In this document: piece after piece, positions 1-10,234 of the stretch
Layout of the letters: each line of letters starts with the position of its first letter
Position numbering within the stretch: the stretch's first letter is position 1
From: Isosphaeraceae bacterium EP7
Lineage (GTDB): Bacteria > Planctomycetota > Planctomycetia > Isosphaerales > Isosphaeraceae
NCBI GenBank assembly: GCA_038400315.1
Contig: CP151667.1
Location: 682,001 to 746,000 of the forward strand
Reading direction: 5' to 3'
DNA length: 64,000 nt
Notes under the pieces: generated by a model
The model's input: the letters and a program-made list of their open reading frames with translations, nothing else
The model's database searches: none
What the model was told of the DNA's origin: nothing
Position numbers and translations under genes: made by a program

Positions 1-63
1 CTCGGCGACAAGAAGGTCCTCCTCATGCGTGAGGATGACATCCTCGCCGTGATCGAAGACTGA
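1..63 (+). CDS. groES: Co-chaperonin GroES, C-terminal fragment
   Basis: The first 20 codons read LGDKKVLLMREDDILAVIED followed by TGA, the typical end of GroES (last beta strand and tail). The gene enters from outside the window, so its start and any CIRCE/HrcA operator are not visible. GroES caps the GroEL ring during ATP-driven protein folding in the cytoplasm. It lies 190 bp upstream of groEL in the same direction, the usual groESL order with a longer gap than in most bacteria. Confidence 0.9.
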   Translation, partial: LGDKKVLLMREDDILAVIED

Positions 64-253
64 ACCGAGCCGAGCACGCCGCTCGCACGTTGAAACAACC
101 AATCCCGACCGGGCGAGCCCGGCCGAAGACGCGCCGCGGTGAAACGAAACGAACCCGGCGCGGGTCTCGGCTTGTCCCCTCGGGCCGATCATTCCAGCAA
201 GACAGTGTCGTACCTAGACGCACACGCATCCCCAGAGCAGGAGTCGACCGTCC

Positions 254-1882
<1,629 letters not shown>

Positions 1883-1931
1883 TCCAGGCCGCGACGCGGG
1901 GTTAACCCTCCGCCGAGCAACCTGATACGAA

Positions 1932-1966
1932 CGAAGGGGGCCGGGCACAACGCCCGGCCCCCTTCG
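1932..1966 (+). terminator. Terminator hairpin after groEL
   Basis: A perfect 15-bp stem (CGAAGGGGGCCGGGC and its complement) with a 5-nt ACAAC loop, followed by CGTTTCG. It sits between groEL (+) and the convergent DUF1501 gene (-) and could end transcription from both sides. Confidence 0.8.
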
Positions 1967-2005
1967 CGTTTCGAACCCAGTCAGATCGGGCCGGCTCCGA
2001 TTAGA

Positions 2006-3427
2006 TCAGGCCAGCACCGGCCTGATGACCTCGCCGTGCACGTTCGTCAGCCGGCGCTGGATGCCGTTGTGATAATGGGTCAGGCGGGTGTGGTCGATGC
2101 CCAGCAGGTGCAGAACGGTGGCGTGGAAGTCGGGCCAGGTGACGGGGTCCTCGGCGGCCTTCCAGCCGATCTCGTCGGTCGAGCCGTGGGCCATCCCCCC
2201 TTTCAGGCCGGCGCCGGCCATCCAGACGCTGAAGCCGTACTGGTTGTGGTCGCGGCCCGGGCCCACGATGTCGGCGCCCGACTGGGCGAACGGGGTGCGG
2301 CCGAACTCGGTGGTGAACAGGACGAGCGTGTCGTCGAGCAGGCCGCGCCGCCGCAGGTCGCGCAGCAGGCCGGCGACGGGCCGGTCGATCCGCAGGGCTT
2401 CCTGCCCGTGATTGAGCTTCACGTTCTCGTGCCCGTCCCAGTTGCGCCTGGGGCTGCCGAAGGTGCCGCCCGAGAAGAGCTGGACGAACCGGACGCCTCG
2501 CTCCAGCAGCCTGCGGGCGATCAGGCAGGAGCGGCCGAAGTCCTCGGTCTCGGGCCGATCCATGCCGTAAAGCTCATGCGTCTCGGGGCTCTCACCCTTG
2601 ATCTCGGTGACCAGCGGCACCGATGCCTGCATGCGGGCGGCCAGCTCGTAGCCGCGGATGCGGGCGCCCAGTGTGTCGTCGCCGGGGTGCAGGCCGAGGT
2701 GGCGGCGGTTCATCCCCTGGACCAGCCCGCGCGCGGCCGACTCGGCCCCCGCGGAGACTGGCCGCGCCGGGAAGAGGTCGTCGATCGGCTCGCCGCGGGG
2801 GCGGATCATCACGCCTTGATGTTTGGCGGGGAGGAATCCGTTGCTCCAGTTGATCGACCCGCCCGCGGGCAGCTCTCGGGCGTCGGGGATGACGACGAAT
2901 GCGGGCAGGTCGTCGGTCTCGCTCCCCAGGCCGTAGCTCATCCACGCGCCCAGGCTGGGGAACCCGTTCAGGCGGAACCCGCTGTTCTCATGGAACGTCG
3001 CCGGCGTGTGGTTCGACGTCTCGGCGACCATCGATCGGATGACGGTCAGCTCGTCGGCCACGCCGCCGATGTGCGGGAACAGGTCCGAGACCCAGAGGCC
3101 GGAGTCGCCGCGCTGCTTGAAGTCCCAGTCCGGGCGCCTGAGCCGCCCCACCTGGCCGAAGAAGACGTCGGGCTTGGTGGGCGAGACGAGCGACTGGCCG
3201 TGCGCCTTGAACAGGCCGGGCTTGTAGTCGAACGAGTCGACCTGGCTCATGGCGCCGCACAGGCAGATGTGGATGGCTCGGGTGGCCCTGGGGGCGAAAT
3301 GCGGGCCCGCCGGCAGGCCCTCGCCGGCCTCCGACCCGCGCACCGTGCCGTCGCGCAGCATCAAGGAGGCCGCCGCCGCGCCCGCCAGGCCATCCCGCAT
3401 CCAGCTGAAGAAGTCGCGTCGGTCCAT
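2006..3427 (-). CDS. DUF1501 family protein (secreted sulfatase-like fold)
   Basis: A 473-residue member of DUF1501, a family greatly expanded in planctomycetes and distantly related to alkaline phosphatase/sulfatase folds. The N-terminus (MDRRDFFSWMRDGLAGAAAA) is a twin-arginine-like signal, so export is likely. The conserved family blocks are present: HICLCGAMSQVDSFDYKP, the central RLLERGVRFVQLFSGG region and TEFGRTPFAQ near the end, which is the family hallmark. The ATG at 3427 follows an AGGAAG ribosome-binding site. It lies 39 bp downstream of the DUF1549/DUF1553 gene on the same strand, the standard two-gene arrangement in these bacteria. Substrate and activity are unknown; a role in breakdown of complex carbohydrate or sulfated material is often proposed but not shown here. 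Confidence 0.92.
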   Translation of the reverse strand: MDRRDFFSWMRDGLAGAAAASLMLRDGTVRGSEAGEGLPAGPHFAPRATRAIHICLCGAMSQVDSFDYKPGLFKAHGQSLVSPTKPDVFFGQVGRLRRPDWDFKQRGDSGLWVSDLFPHIGGVADELTVIRSMVAETSNHTPATFHENSGFRLNGFPSLGAWMSYGLGSETDDLPAFVVIPDARELPAGGSINWSNGFLPAKHQGVMIRPRGEPIDDLFPARPVSAGAESAARGLVQGMNRRHLGLHPGDDTLGARIRGYELAARMQASVPLVTEIKGESPETHELYGMDRPETEDFGRSCLIARRLLERGVRFVQLFSGGTFGSPRRNWDGHENVKLNHGQEALRIDRPVAGLLRDLRRRGLLDDTLVLFTTEFGRTPFAQSGADIVGPGRDHNQYGFSVWMAGAGLKGGMAHGSTDEIGWKAAEDPVTWPDFHATVLHLLGIDHTRLTHYHNGIQRRLTNVHGEVIRPVLA

Positions 3428-3466
3428 GGATGGGCTCGCTTCCTCGGATCGTCTCGTTGGGATCGA

Positions 3467-6451
3467 TCAGTCGAGATAGAGGAATTCGTTGCTGTTGAAG
3501 ATCGCCCGTGCCAGCGTGGCCGCGCCGAATTGCCCGACGACGCCGGCCGCCTCATCCAGCTCGTCCGGCTCGGGCGACCGGCCCAGGGTCAGGCGATAGG
3601 CCAGCCCGGCCTGAGCCCTGGCGTCGCCGCCCGCCTCGCGGAGGAGCCGACCCGCGAGGGCGTCGGAGAGGTGCAGGACCATCGCGTTGTTCATCAGCGA
3701 GAGGGCCTGGAGCGGCGTGGTGGTCGAGGCGCGTCGGGGTGCGGTGGTCGACGGATCGGGGCAGTCGAACGCGTCGAGGAAGGCGCTCCGGCCCCCGCGT
3801 GCCCAGGCCCTGTACAGCGTGCGCCGGTCCTGGCCGGGGGCCGAGGGATCGGCCGGCACGTACAGGATCGAGGTGGTCCCCTTGGCCTGCCTCGGCTCGT
3901 GGTCGCGGAAGCTCGGGCCGCCGATCGCGGGGTCCAGCACGCCGGCCGAGGCCAGCATCGCGTCGCGCACCATCTCGGCCTCCAGCCTCGCGGGCTGCTT
4001 GCGCCAGAGCAGGCGGCTGCCGGCATCCTTCGCCATCGCGGCCGGATCGGGGCGGGAGGATTGCTTGTAGGCGGATGACGTGACCATCAGTCGATGCATG
4101 GCTTTCAGGCTCCAGCGGCGGGCGGCCAGCTCGCCGGCCAGCCATTCCAGCAGCTCGGGGTGCGACGGCACGCCGCCGTTGAATCCGAAGTCGCTGGCGG
4201 TCTCCACCAGGCCCGAGCCGAAGTGGGTCAGCCAGAGCCGATTGACCGCCACCCTGGCGAACAGCGGGTTGCTCGCGTCGGTCATCCAGGCCGCAAGCCG
4301 CATGCGACGGTCGGCCTCGGGGGCGTTGGGGGCGAGGCCGAAATTGGGGTCAAGACCCGCCAGGGAACCGATCCCGCCGGCCGAGACCTCGTCGCCCGGC
4401 TGGCCCGGGTTCCCCCTGATCTGGATGTGCGTCACATCGGCCGTCCTGGGGGACACCGCATAGGCCTTGCGCGGCCCGATCGCCCGCAGTCGCCCGACTT
4501 CGGCGTCGAGACTCGCCCGCTCCGCGCGTCCCTCGGGGCTCAGGGCCGCGATAACTTCCTTGGCGTCGAGGATCGCCCCGCCCGAATCCGCCGAGGCCGC
4601 CACCTCGGCGTCGTTCAGCGCCCGGTCATACAACCTGGCGCGCACGATCGTCCCGCGCAGCATCCGGTTATCGCCGGCCGGCAGGTGGCGGACGCCGAAC
4701 GCCATCCGGCCCTTCTCCGCCGCGAAGATCGCGGGCCCCTTTGACGTATAGGGTTTTCCATACGCCTTGCCGTCGCGGAAGATGCGTATGGTTCCGGCGG
4801 CGGAATAGCAGATCGCGACGTGCACGGGCCGCTTGGCAGCGTCTTCCTCGGCCTCGCCCCCCACGGCTTGCGTCCTGGCGAAGTTCTCGCTGCCGGCCAT
4901 CCAGCGGCCGGGCTCGGCCTCGCCGAAGACGATCGCGTCGAACCGCCCGCCGCCGTCCTCGATGACGCTCGCCACGCCCCCGCCGCGCTGGTCGGTCCCA
5001 TCCAGGTGCACCCAGGCTTCGATCGTCTTCGGCCCCAGGTCGAAGCCCAGCGGCGGCGTGATCGCGTAGCCGCTCTTGCCGTCCAGCACCAGGCCGTCGG
5101 CCGACAGCGTGGCGCCCCCTTTCAGCGTCACATCGGCATGCCCAACGCGATCCTTGACGCCGCGATCGAAGTCCCAGGCCGCCACCGGCGAAGGTGGGGC
5201 GGGGCCGCTTTTCTTCGTCCGCCCCGCGATCAGAGCCGCCCGCGCGGGGGCCTCGATGGCAACGATGCGGGCCTCGACCGCCTCCAGCCGCCGTCTCTTC
5301 TCGACGATCGACGGGTCCAGGTCCGACAGGTCGCGCTCGCCGTGGCGGACGCCGTCCAGGGCCGAGGCGAACTGGTAGTATTCGGCCTGGCGGATGGGGT
5401 CGAACTTGTGGTCGTGGCAGCGGGCGCAGTGGACGGTCAGGCCCAGGAAGGTCTGCGAGACGGTGCCGATCAGGTCTTCCAGCTCGTCGGCCCGCACCAC
5501 GGCCTTCATCGTCTTGCTGATCTGGTTCTGGCCGGCCGTGTCGTAGGCTCCGGCCACCAGGAAGCCGGTGGCCTCCACCGCCTCGGCGTCGCCGGGTCGC
5601 AGCACGTCGCCGGCGATCTGCATCCGGGCGAACTCGTCGTAGGGCACGTCGCTGTTCAGCGCCTTCACCACCCAGTCGCGGTAGCGCCAGGCCGACGGCC
5701 GGAACTCGTCATATTCGAATCCGCCGCTCTCGCCAAATCGCGCCAGGTCCAGCCACCACCGTGCCCACCTCACCCCATACTGCGGCGAAGCCAGCAGCCG
5801 GTCCGCCAGCGTCTCATACGCATTCTCCGATCGATCGGCCAGGAACGCATCCATCTCGGCCGGCGTGGGGGGCAGGCCCGTCAGGTCGAAGGTCAGCCGC
5901 CGGATCAGCTCGCGCCGGCCCGCCTCGGGCGCCGGCTTCAGCCCGTTCGCCTCCAGCGTCTTCAGCACGAACGCGTCGATCGGCGTTCTCGCCCAGCCCC
6001 TCTCCGCGATCGGCGGCGGCGTCACCTTCTGGATCGGCTGCAACGACCACCAGTCGCGCCCGGCCCGCCTGGCGGTCGTCACCTGAAAGGCGTCGATCGG
6101 GTCGGTGCCCCAATTCGCCCCGGCCGCAATCCAACCCTTCAGCGCCTGCTTCTCGGCATCCGTCAGCGTCACCTTGGGGGGCATCTCTCCCGACTCGACC
6201 ATCTCCCAGACCGGGCTCTCCTCCGGCTTGCCCTCCACGATCGCCGGGCCCCCCTCGCCCCCTGCAAAGGCCGAGGCCCGCCCGGAGAGGTCGAGCTTCC
6301 CCTTGGGGTCGGCCCCCGAGTGGCAGTCCAGGCAATACCGGGCCAGGATGGGCGCGACCGCGACATCAAAGCCTCGATCCGGCGCACCAGCCCGCGCCGT
6401 CGTCGTCGCGGCCAGGGCCAGAAACGCCCCGAGAATCGCCCATCGGTTCAT
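3467..6451 (-). CDS. PSCyt1/DUF1549-LamG-DUF1553 c-type cytochrome protein
   Basis: A large (994 aa) planctomycete-type exported protein. After a hydrophobic signal ([18 protein letters not shown]) comes a PSCyt1 domain with a single heme c-binding CLDCH motif near residue 40-45, then the DUF1549 domain (about 145-390) containing a second [11 protein letters not shown] motif, a laminin-G/concanavalin-like insert (about 430-620), and the C-terminal DUF1553 domain. The ATG at 6451 (MNRWAILG) is preferred over an upstream TTG. The partner DUF1501 gene follows at 39 bp, forming the usual pair. The heme motifs imply electron transfer in the periplasm; the LamG insert suggests binding of a polysaccharide or other surface ligand. 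No substrate can be assigned. Confidence 0.92.
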   Translation of the reverse strand: MNRWAILGAFLALAATTTARAGAPDRGFDVAVAPILARYCLDCHSGADPKGKLDLSGRASAFAGGEGGPAIVEGKPEESPVWEMVESGEMPPKVTLTDAEKQALKGWIAAGANWGTDPIDAFQVTTARRAGRDWWSLQPIQKVTPPPIAERGWARTPIDAFVLKTLEANGLKPAPEAGRRELIRRLTFDLTGLPPTPAEMDAFLADRSENAYETLADRLLASPQYGVRWARWWLDLARFGESGGFEYDEFRPSAWRYRDWVVKALNSDVPYDEFARMQIAGDVLRPGDAEAVEATGFLVAGAYDTAGQNQISKTMKAVVRADELEDLIGTVSQTFLGLTVHCARCHDHKFDPIRQAEYYQFASALDGVRHGERDLSDLDPSIVEKRRRLEAVEARIVAIEAPARAALIAGRTKKSGPAPPSPVAAWDFDRGVKDRVGHADVTLKGGATLSADGLVLDGKSGYAITPPLGFDLGPKTIEAWVHLDGTDQRGGGVASVIEDGGGRFDAIVFGEAEPGRWMAGSENFARTQAVGGEAEEDAAKRPVHVAICYSAAGTIRIFRDGKAYGKPYTSKGPAIFAAEKGRMAFGVRHLPAGDNRMLRGTIVRARLYDRALNDAEVAASADSGGAILDAKEVIAALSPEGRAERASLDAEVGRLRAIGPRKAYAVSPRTADVTHIQIRGNPGQPGDEVSAGGIGSLAGLDPNFGLAPNAPEADRRMRLAAWMTDASNPLFARVAVNRLWLTHFGSGLVETASDFGFNGGVPSHPELLEWLAGELAARRWSLKAMHRLMVTSSAYKQSSRPDPAAMAKDAGSRLLWRKQPARLEAEMVRDAMLASAGVLDPAIGGPSFRDHEPRQAKGTTSILYVPADPSAPGQDRRTLYRAWARGGRSAFLDAFDCPDPSTTAPRRASTTTPLQALSLMNNAMVLHLSDALAGRLLREAGGDARAQAGLAYRLTLGRSPEPDELDEAAGVVGQFGAATLARAIFNSNEFLYLD

Positions 6452-6646
6452 GGCATTCGACCCAAATCCCGCCAAGCCGGACGCCCAAGCCCCTCCTCGG
6501 CATCCAAACCGAGTTTAACACCTCCCGACCGCCCGGTCTCTCCCCGGCCGCCGGCCGTTTCCCCGCACCAGTCCGGCCCGTTATGCTGCACGCCCATCTC
6601 CAAGACATGCGGATTCCATCCCGATTCCTCCAAAGGGCAATTCACC

Positions 6647-6976
6647 ATGGACCGATCGACCCGCCGCACTGCCGTCCTCGTCGCGGCCGCCGTCGTCATC
6701 ACCTTCCTCCTCTGCCGCACGGCCCCGCTCGCCGCGCGGACGCAGGCGGGGCCTTCAAGCTGGGTGAAGGTTGGTTACTACTTCATCAATGGCAACTCGA
6801 TCAACCACGTCGTCGACCGCGGGCCCATCCTGGACGTCTACCTCGGCGACGGAGACAACGCCCACGCGATCCACCTCCAGGGGGCGGATGTCGAGCCGAT
6901 GCGTCGCTGGCTCAACGTCCGCGCCGACCATCCCGGGGTGGGCGAGGCCCCGCCGTCGGCCCCGGCCCCGCGATAG
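6647..6976 (+). CDS. Small exported hypothetical protein
   Basis: A 109-residue protein beginning at an ATG with a clear N-terminal hydrophobic segment (VLVAAAVVITFLLC), so secreted or membrane-anchored. The mature part contains VKVGYYFINGNSINHVVD and a DVYLGDGDNAHAIHL segment, then a Pro/Ala-rich tail. I do not recognise a family. It diverges from the DUF1549 gene with about 195 bp between the starts and stands alone. Codon use fits the surrounding genes, which supports it being real. Confidence 0.6.
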   Translation: MDRSTRRTAVLVAAAVVITFLLCRTAPLAARTQAGPSSWVKVGYYFINGNSINHVVDRGPILDVYLGDGDNAHAIHLQGADVEPMRRWLNVRADHPGVGEAPPSAPAPR

Positions 6977-7147
6977 TCCTCCGTTGATGAGGCCTAGCCT
7001 CGGGACGAGTCGGCCATCCCAGCCCGAGACTCGGGTTGCCGCCTCGTTCCACCTGACGGGGTGATTGTTGCCGGCAAGGTGCTTGCGTCGGGGGCCATCC
7101 TGGTTCATAACATTATTTTGAAAATTTGATATGGCGAGACCACAGTC

Positions 7148-8251
7148 ATGACGGATCCGACTCACGAAGATCTCTTCAGGAGCTTCCGTGTGATCGCCCA
7201 GCGTTTCGGCCTAGGCCGGCTTGTGCCTACCAGAAGCTTGCTGGTGCCGCTCATCCTCTGGCTGGCCGCCTCGGCTGTGGCATGTTTTGTCATCAACAGT
7301 CAGGTCTGGCCAGAGTATGAGGCCTTCACATTGATTCAGGTCAGCCCGAGCTGGCCGAACCCGTTCTCGGCCCAGCAATCGACGGACACGCTCCGCCGCG
7401 CGCAATTCCTCCGCGACCAGGTCGCGTTGATTTCGTCCCCGTTCGTACTCTCTAACGCGGCCTTAAAGCCCAGGATTGCCGCAATCCCCGAGATCAGGGA
7501 CTCGGCTTCCCCGCCCGACCTCCTGAAGAGCAAGCTGACGGTGGTGAACATCCCCGAGACGACGTTGATCCGCGTCTCCTACCTGTCCTGGTCTCCGTCG
7601 GAATCGCAGCAGATCGTCGCGGGGATCGTTGATGAATACTTGAGATTTGTTGTGTTACGATCCGAAAGCTCACAAATGAAGTTGAGGTCCAATCTGGAGA
7701 AATTTGCACAGGAGTTCGAGCGCGAACTGCAGGAGGATCGTAAGGAATTGCTAGAGTTGTTGCACGACGTCAAGGAGGCGGGGGTCGTGCCTGCCGACAA
7801 GGATTCCCCCTCGTCCTTCACGTTTCTGACCAAGGAGCTTCATCGGTCGGCAGCCGAGCGATTGATCCAGGTCGACATCGAACTTGCGGAGGGCTCTTCG
7901 AAGACGGAAGAGTTGAAGCGAGCACGCGCCTACCTGCGAACGTTGCTCTCGAGGCCGATCAGGGAAGTCGATCAAGTCAAGGTGGATTTTCTCACGAAAG
8001 AGATCGAATCCAAGTCCCGGGAGTTGGAGTCCATCCGTCGAAAAATCCAGGAGCTGGAATTCGGCTCCCAAAGCGAGGCCCGGATTTTGAAGGTCGATGA
8101 TACGCCGCTACCGGGGCTCCCGATCAGCGATCGACGGGTGCCGCTCATGGCGCTGGCGTCCTTCGGCATCCTGTGCCTCGTGCTGGCGATCAGGAGGATT
8201 GGCCTGGTCCCCGCCCTGCTCCCAAGGGGGGGTAATGAGTCGGCAGGCTGA
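7148..8251 (+). CDS. Wzz/chain-length-determinant-like membrane protein
   Basis: A 367-residue protein with the layout of polysaccharide co-polymerases: a TM helix near 28-50 (VPLILWLAASAVACFVI), a periplasmic region with a long coiled coil (about 180-310, rich in Glu/Lys/Leu), and a C-terminal TM helix (about 330-352) preceded by the proline-containing DDTPLPGLPISDRR, which resembles the P-rich motif before TM2 in Wzz proteins. No Walker motif follows, so it is not a fused BY-kinase. Such proteins set chain length of exported polysaccharides, but no glycosyltransferase, Wzx or Wzy gene lies beside it, so it is an orphan. Its base composition is somewhat less GC-rich than the neighbours, consistent with transfer. 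Confidence 0.65.
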   Translation: MTDPTHEDLFRSFRVIAQRFGLGRLVPTRSLLVPLILWLAASAVACFVINSQVWPEYEAFTLIQVSPSWPNPFSAQQSTDTLRRAQFLRDQVALISSPFVLSNAALKPRIAAIPEIRDSASPPDLLKSKLTVVNIPETTLIRVSYLSWSPSESQQIVAGIVDEYLRFVVLRSESSQMKLRSNLEKFAQEFERELQEDRKELLELLHDVKEAGVVPADKDSPSSFTFLTKELHRSAAERLIQVDIELAEGSSKTEELKRARAYLRTLLSRPIREVDQVKVDFLTKEIESKSRELESIRRKIQELEFGSQSEARILKVDDTPLPGLPISDRRVPLMALASFGILCLVLAIRRIGLVPALLPRGGNESAG

Positions 8252-8350
8252 GACTCGCACTCCGAGGTGGTCGACGGCCTGACGACCAATTTCACGAGGG
8301 AGCGACGCCGGGTGCCGTGCGCTTCCGCTCCTTCATCCCGCCGCTTGAGG

Positions 8351-8385
8351 GATGACCATCGGACGAGGGATATGGATAACAGCGA
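8351..8385 (+). repeat. Imperfect direct repeat, left copy
   Basis: These 35 bases match 9342-9376 at about 28 of 35 positions, with the core CCGGACGAGGG/ATCGGACGAGGG and GGATAACA. The two copies bracket the RAYT remnant and the hypothetical gene at 8424. They may be older repeat elements or the trace of a duplication. Confidence 0.45.
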
Positions 8386-8423
8386 TGCACGTGCCAAATC
8401 GGTCTCGGCGTATGGTTAGGTTC

Positions 8424-8780
8424 TCACAAGCCTCGCAACGTGTCGTGCGACCGACCACATGGGCAGGAGACGACCCACGCCCGCCCGCCTCCCTTATCCT
8501 CGACCGCTAATGGCCCGCTGAAATATGGACAACACTCGACGACCTCCAATCTGCTCGTGTGTTGCATGAACGCCAAGACCACAGCCTTGGCGTGCGTTGG
8601 CAGCGGGCGACCGCCAGACGCGATGATGCGGGAAGCCTCGGCTTCGATCTCTTCATAGGTCACGGGCGGAGCCACCTCACCAGTGACTTCGAAGTCCGGT
8701 AGGGTCCGCTGTGCGGACCTTATTTGGTCATTCGCCAGTATCCTTGATCGGCGATTTCTGGAATGAGAGGCACTCCTCAC
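8424..8780 (-). CDS. Hypothetical protein, possibly truncated at its 5' end
   Basis: The reading frame encodes 118 residues, of which the last ~83 (from VAPPVTYEEIEAEASRIIAS onward) look like genuine coding sequence; it ends with a Cys-rich segment (VECCPYFSG, VVSCPCGRSHD). A GTG at 8675 would start that part. The upstream portion runs through a REP-like palindrome (8699-8719) and into the RAYT remnant, so the original N-terminus may have been lost when that element arrived. I do not recognise a family. It could be a gene fragment rather than an expressed gene. Confidence 0.35.
   Translation of the reverse strand: MRSASHSRNRRSRILANDQIRSAQRTLPDFEVTGEVAPPVTYEEIEAEASRIIASGGRPLPTHAKAVVLAFMQHTSRLEVVECCPYFSGPLAVEDKGGGRAWVVSCPCGRSHDTLRGL
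8699..8719 (+). repeat. REP-like palindrome, left arm of RAYT unit
   Basis: This 21-base element contains the internal palindrome GGTCCGCTGTGCGGACC and is an exact inverted copy of 9312-9332. The pair encloses the RAYT pseudogene, the usual arrangement of REP sequences and their tyrosine transposase. Confidence 0.8.
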
Positions 8781-9288
8781 TTCGTCCCCACTCGATCGGA
8801 TACGCGCCGAGTCTCACGAATCGGTGGAAGGAACTGTAAGGCCACTCCCTTGGGGCGTGGACAGGCCGTGCTTCACCGGATTGTAGTGGATGTAGTCGTA
8901 GTGCCGCTCCAGGTCGTCGACGTCCTCGATACTGTGCTCCCAGAACCGTCGTTGCCAGACACCCCTCCGCCGGTTCCGGCGCGCGAAGCGGAAACGGCCT
9001 CCTCCGCACCGCCACCGGACACCCACGTTTTGGAGAATTCCTTCTTGATCCATGCCCAGCGCAAGGAGTACGCGGCATCGCCACGCGGGAGCGCCCAGAC
9101 CGTATGAAGGTGATCGGGCAAGAGGACGATCGCTTCGAGCCGGAATGGCCAGCGCGAGCGGCAGTCCACGAGCGCCCGGCGCAACGATCGGCGGGCGAGC
9201 GGCTCCGTGAGGATGGGGGCCCGTTGTTCGGTCACCAAGGTGAAGTGGACATTCCACCCGGAACGTACGCCCGGCGGTAGTTCGGCAT
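8728..9288 (-). pseudogene. REP-associated tyrosine transposase (RAYT), frameshifted
   Basis: Three reading frames must be joined to recover a RAYT (Y1 transposase, TnpA_REP). The start at 9288 reads [12 protein letters not shown]; the next segment reads [21 protein letters not shown]...[14 protein letters not shown] and includes the HUH-type DHLH motif; then [16 protein letters not shown]...[13 protein letters not shown]; and finally [22 protein letters not shown]. Each block is a RAYT hallmark, so at least three indels have broken the gene. These enzymes process REP palindromes. The perfect inverted REP-like repeats on either side confirm the identity. It is no longer functional unless supplied in trans. 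Confidence 0.85.
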
Positions 9289-9311
9289 CGCGAGACCTGG
9301 GCTTCCAAATG

Positions 9312-9332
9312 GGTCCGCACAGCGGACCCTAC
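9312..9332 (-). repeat. REP-like palindrome, right arm of RAYT unit
   Basis: Exact 21-base inverted copy of 8699-8719, located about 24 bp upstream of the RAYT start codon. With the left arm it forms a BIME-like unit of roughly 630 bp. Confidence 0.8.
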
Positions 9333-9407
9333 TCCTCACTCGATGGTCGCCGGACGAGGGTTAGGGATAACACCGACACAGCAGCGGAAGTGCGCCCGAA
9401 TTCGAGC

Positions 9408-9923
9408 TTATCCATCCGGGAAATCCCAGCCGAATTCCTCGGTGAACCAACGTCTCGCCGTGTCGCGATCCAGTTCGATGTAGGCTCTGGCAAACCAACG
9501 CTGGCCGCGAGCCAGAGCGATACAAGCGACTGCCGCTCCGACGACATCTTCGTCCCAGTCACGATCGGGGTGGGTGCCCAGAACTTCGGCAAGCGACCGA
9601 ATCGCCCTGAAGTAACCGTCGGCAAGCTCTGGGGCGACGGTGGGATTCCTGAGTTGGTCACGCTGGAGTTCGATGGTGGCAATCAGGCCCACGGGGTTCC
9701 AGTCGAGCTTGATGCTGCGTCGTATGAATTCGATCAGCCAAGGGACCGCCGCGTAAGACGCCTGGTGGACATCACCCTGGTGGTGCAATTCATTCCAGAA
9801 CTCCTCCCAGATGGGATTGGGCGGCTTGCCGGCAATGAGGCTCCTGAGGCCGACCGAGGCATCGAAGGGGACTCGATAGCCGCCGAGGTACGACGGCCAT
9901 CGCGGATCGTCGAGGCGTAACAA
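9408..9923 (-). CDS. Conserved hypothetical protein, possibly immunity-like
   Basis: A 171-residue acidic, soluble protein without signal peptide or TM helix. The segment WEEFWNELHHQGDVHQASYAAVPWLIEFIRR resembles a motif (LxHQGxVYxASYAAVPHLV) seen in small alpha-helical bacterial proteins often found next to SMI1/KNR4-type and polymorphic-toxin immunity genes. I know this motif from memory and cannot confirm a family. No toxin gene is visible beside it. It lies between the RAYT unit and the first HGLAG paralog, in accessory DNA. Confidence 0.6.
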   Translation of the reverse strand: MLRLDDPRWPSYLGGYRVPFDASVGLRSLIAGKPPNPIWEEFWNELHHQGDVHQASYAAVPWLIEFIRRSIKLDWNPVGLIATIELQRDQLRNPTVAPELADGYFRAIRSLAEVLGTHPDRDWDEDVVGAAVACIALARGQRWFARAYIELDRDTARRWFTEEFGWDFPDG

Positions 9924-10234
9924 CGGTGATCCTTCTCAGGCTGCATGCCCGATAGTTCTGCGAACACATGAAAGGGATTTTGGAAAATTATCGGATAGCG
10001 TCATCCATTATACGTTCAGAACGTCGGTCGAGCCGCATTGGCCGGATGCTGTTACAAGACGCTTGCGAGATTTCGGGATTTTTCGCCAATTTTCCAAGAA
10101 AGTAGGGAGGAAGCTCGCGCAAATTCAGATTATCTCCAATAGAGAGCCCAATGGCGCGATGCCGCGCCACGGCCCTTACGCCAACGTCGGCGACACCTTT
10201 TGAGTTCTCACCCAAGGGAAGCGACGCAGCACCG
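9924..10234. other. Intergenic region with conserved leader
   Basis: About 310 bp with a locally AT-rich stretch (9970-10150) that could hold promoters for the genes on both sides. The last ~60 bases contain an AACGTCGGCGA block and AAGCGACGCAGCACC directly before the next ATG; matching blocks precede the paralog at 42847. No gene is seen. Confidence 0.6.

Noticed and set aside
2036-4078. 680-aa plus-strand frame
   Set aside because: Opposite the DUF1501 and DUF1549/DUF1553 genes; only low-complexity sequence.
9924-10234. Extension of paralog 1 start to 10151
   Set aside because: Homology with the second copy begins at the ATG at 10235; upstream similarity is at the DNA level and not in a shared frame.
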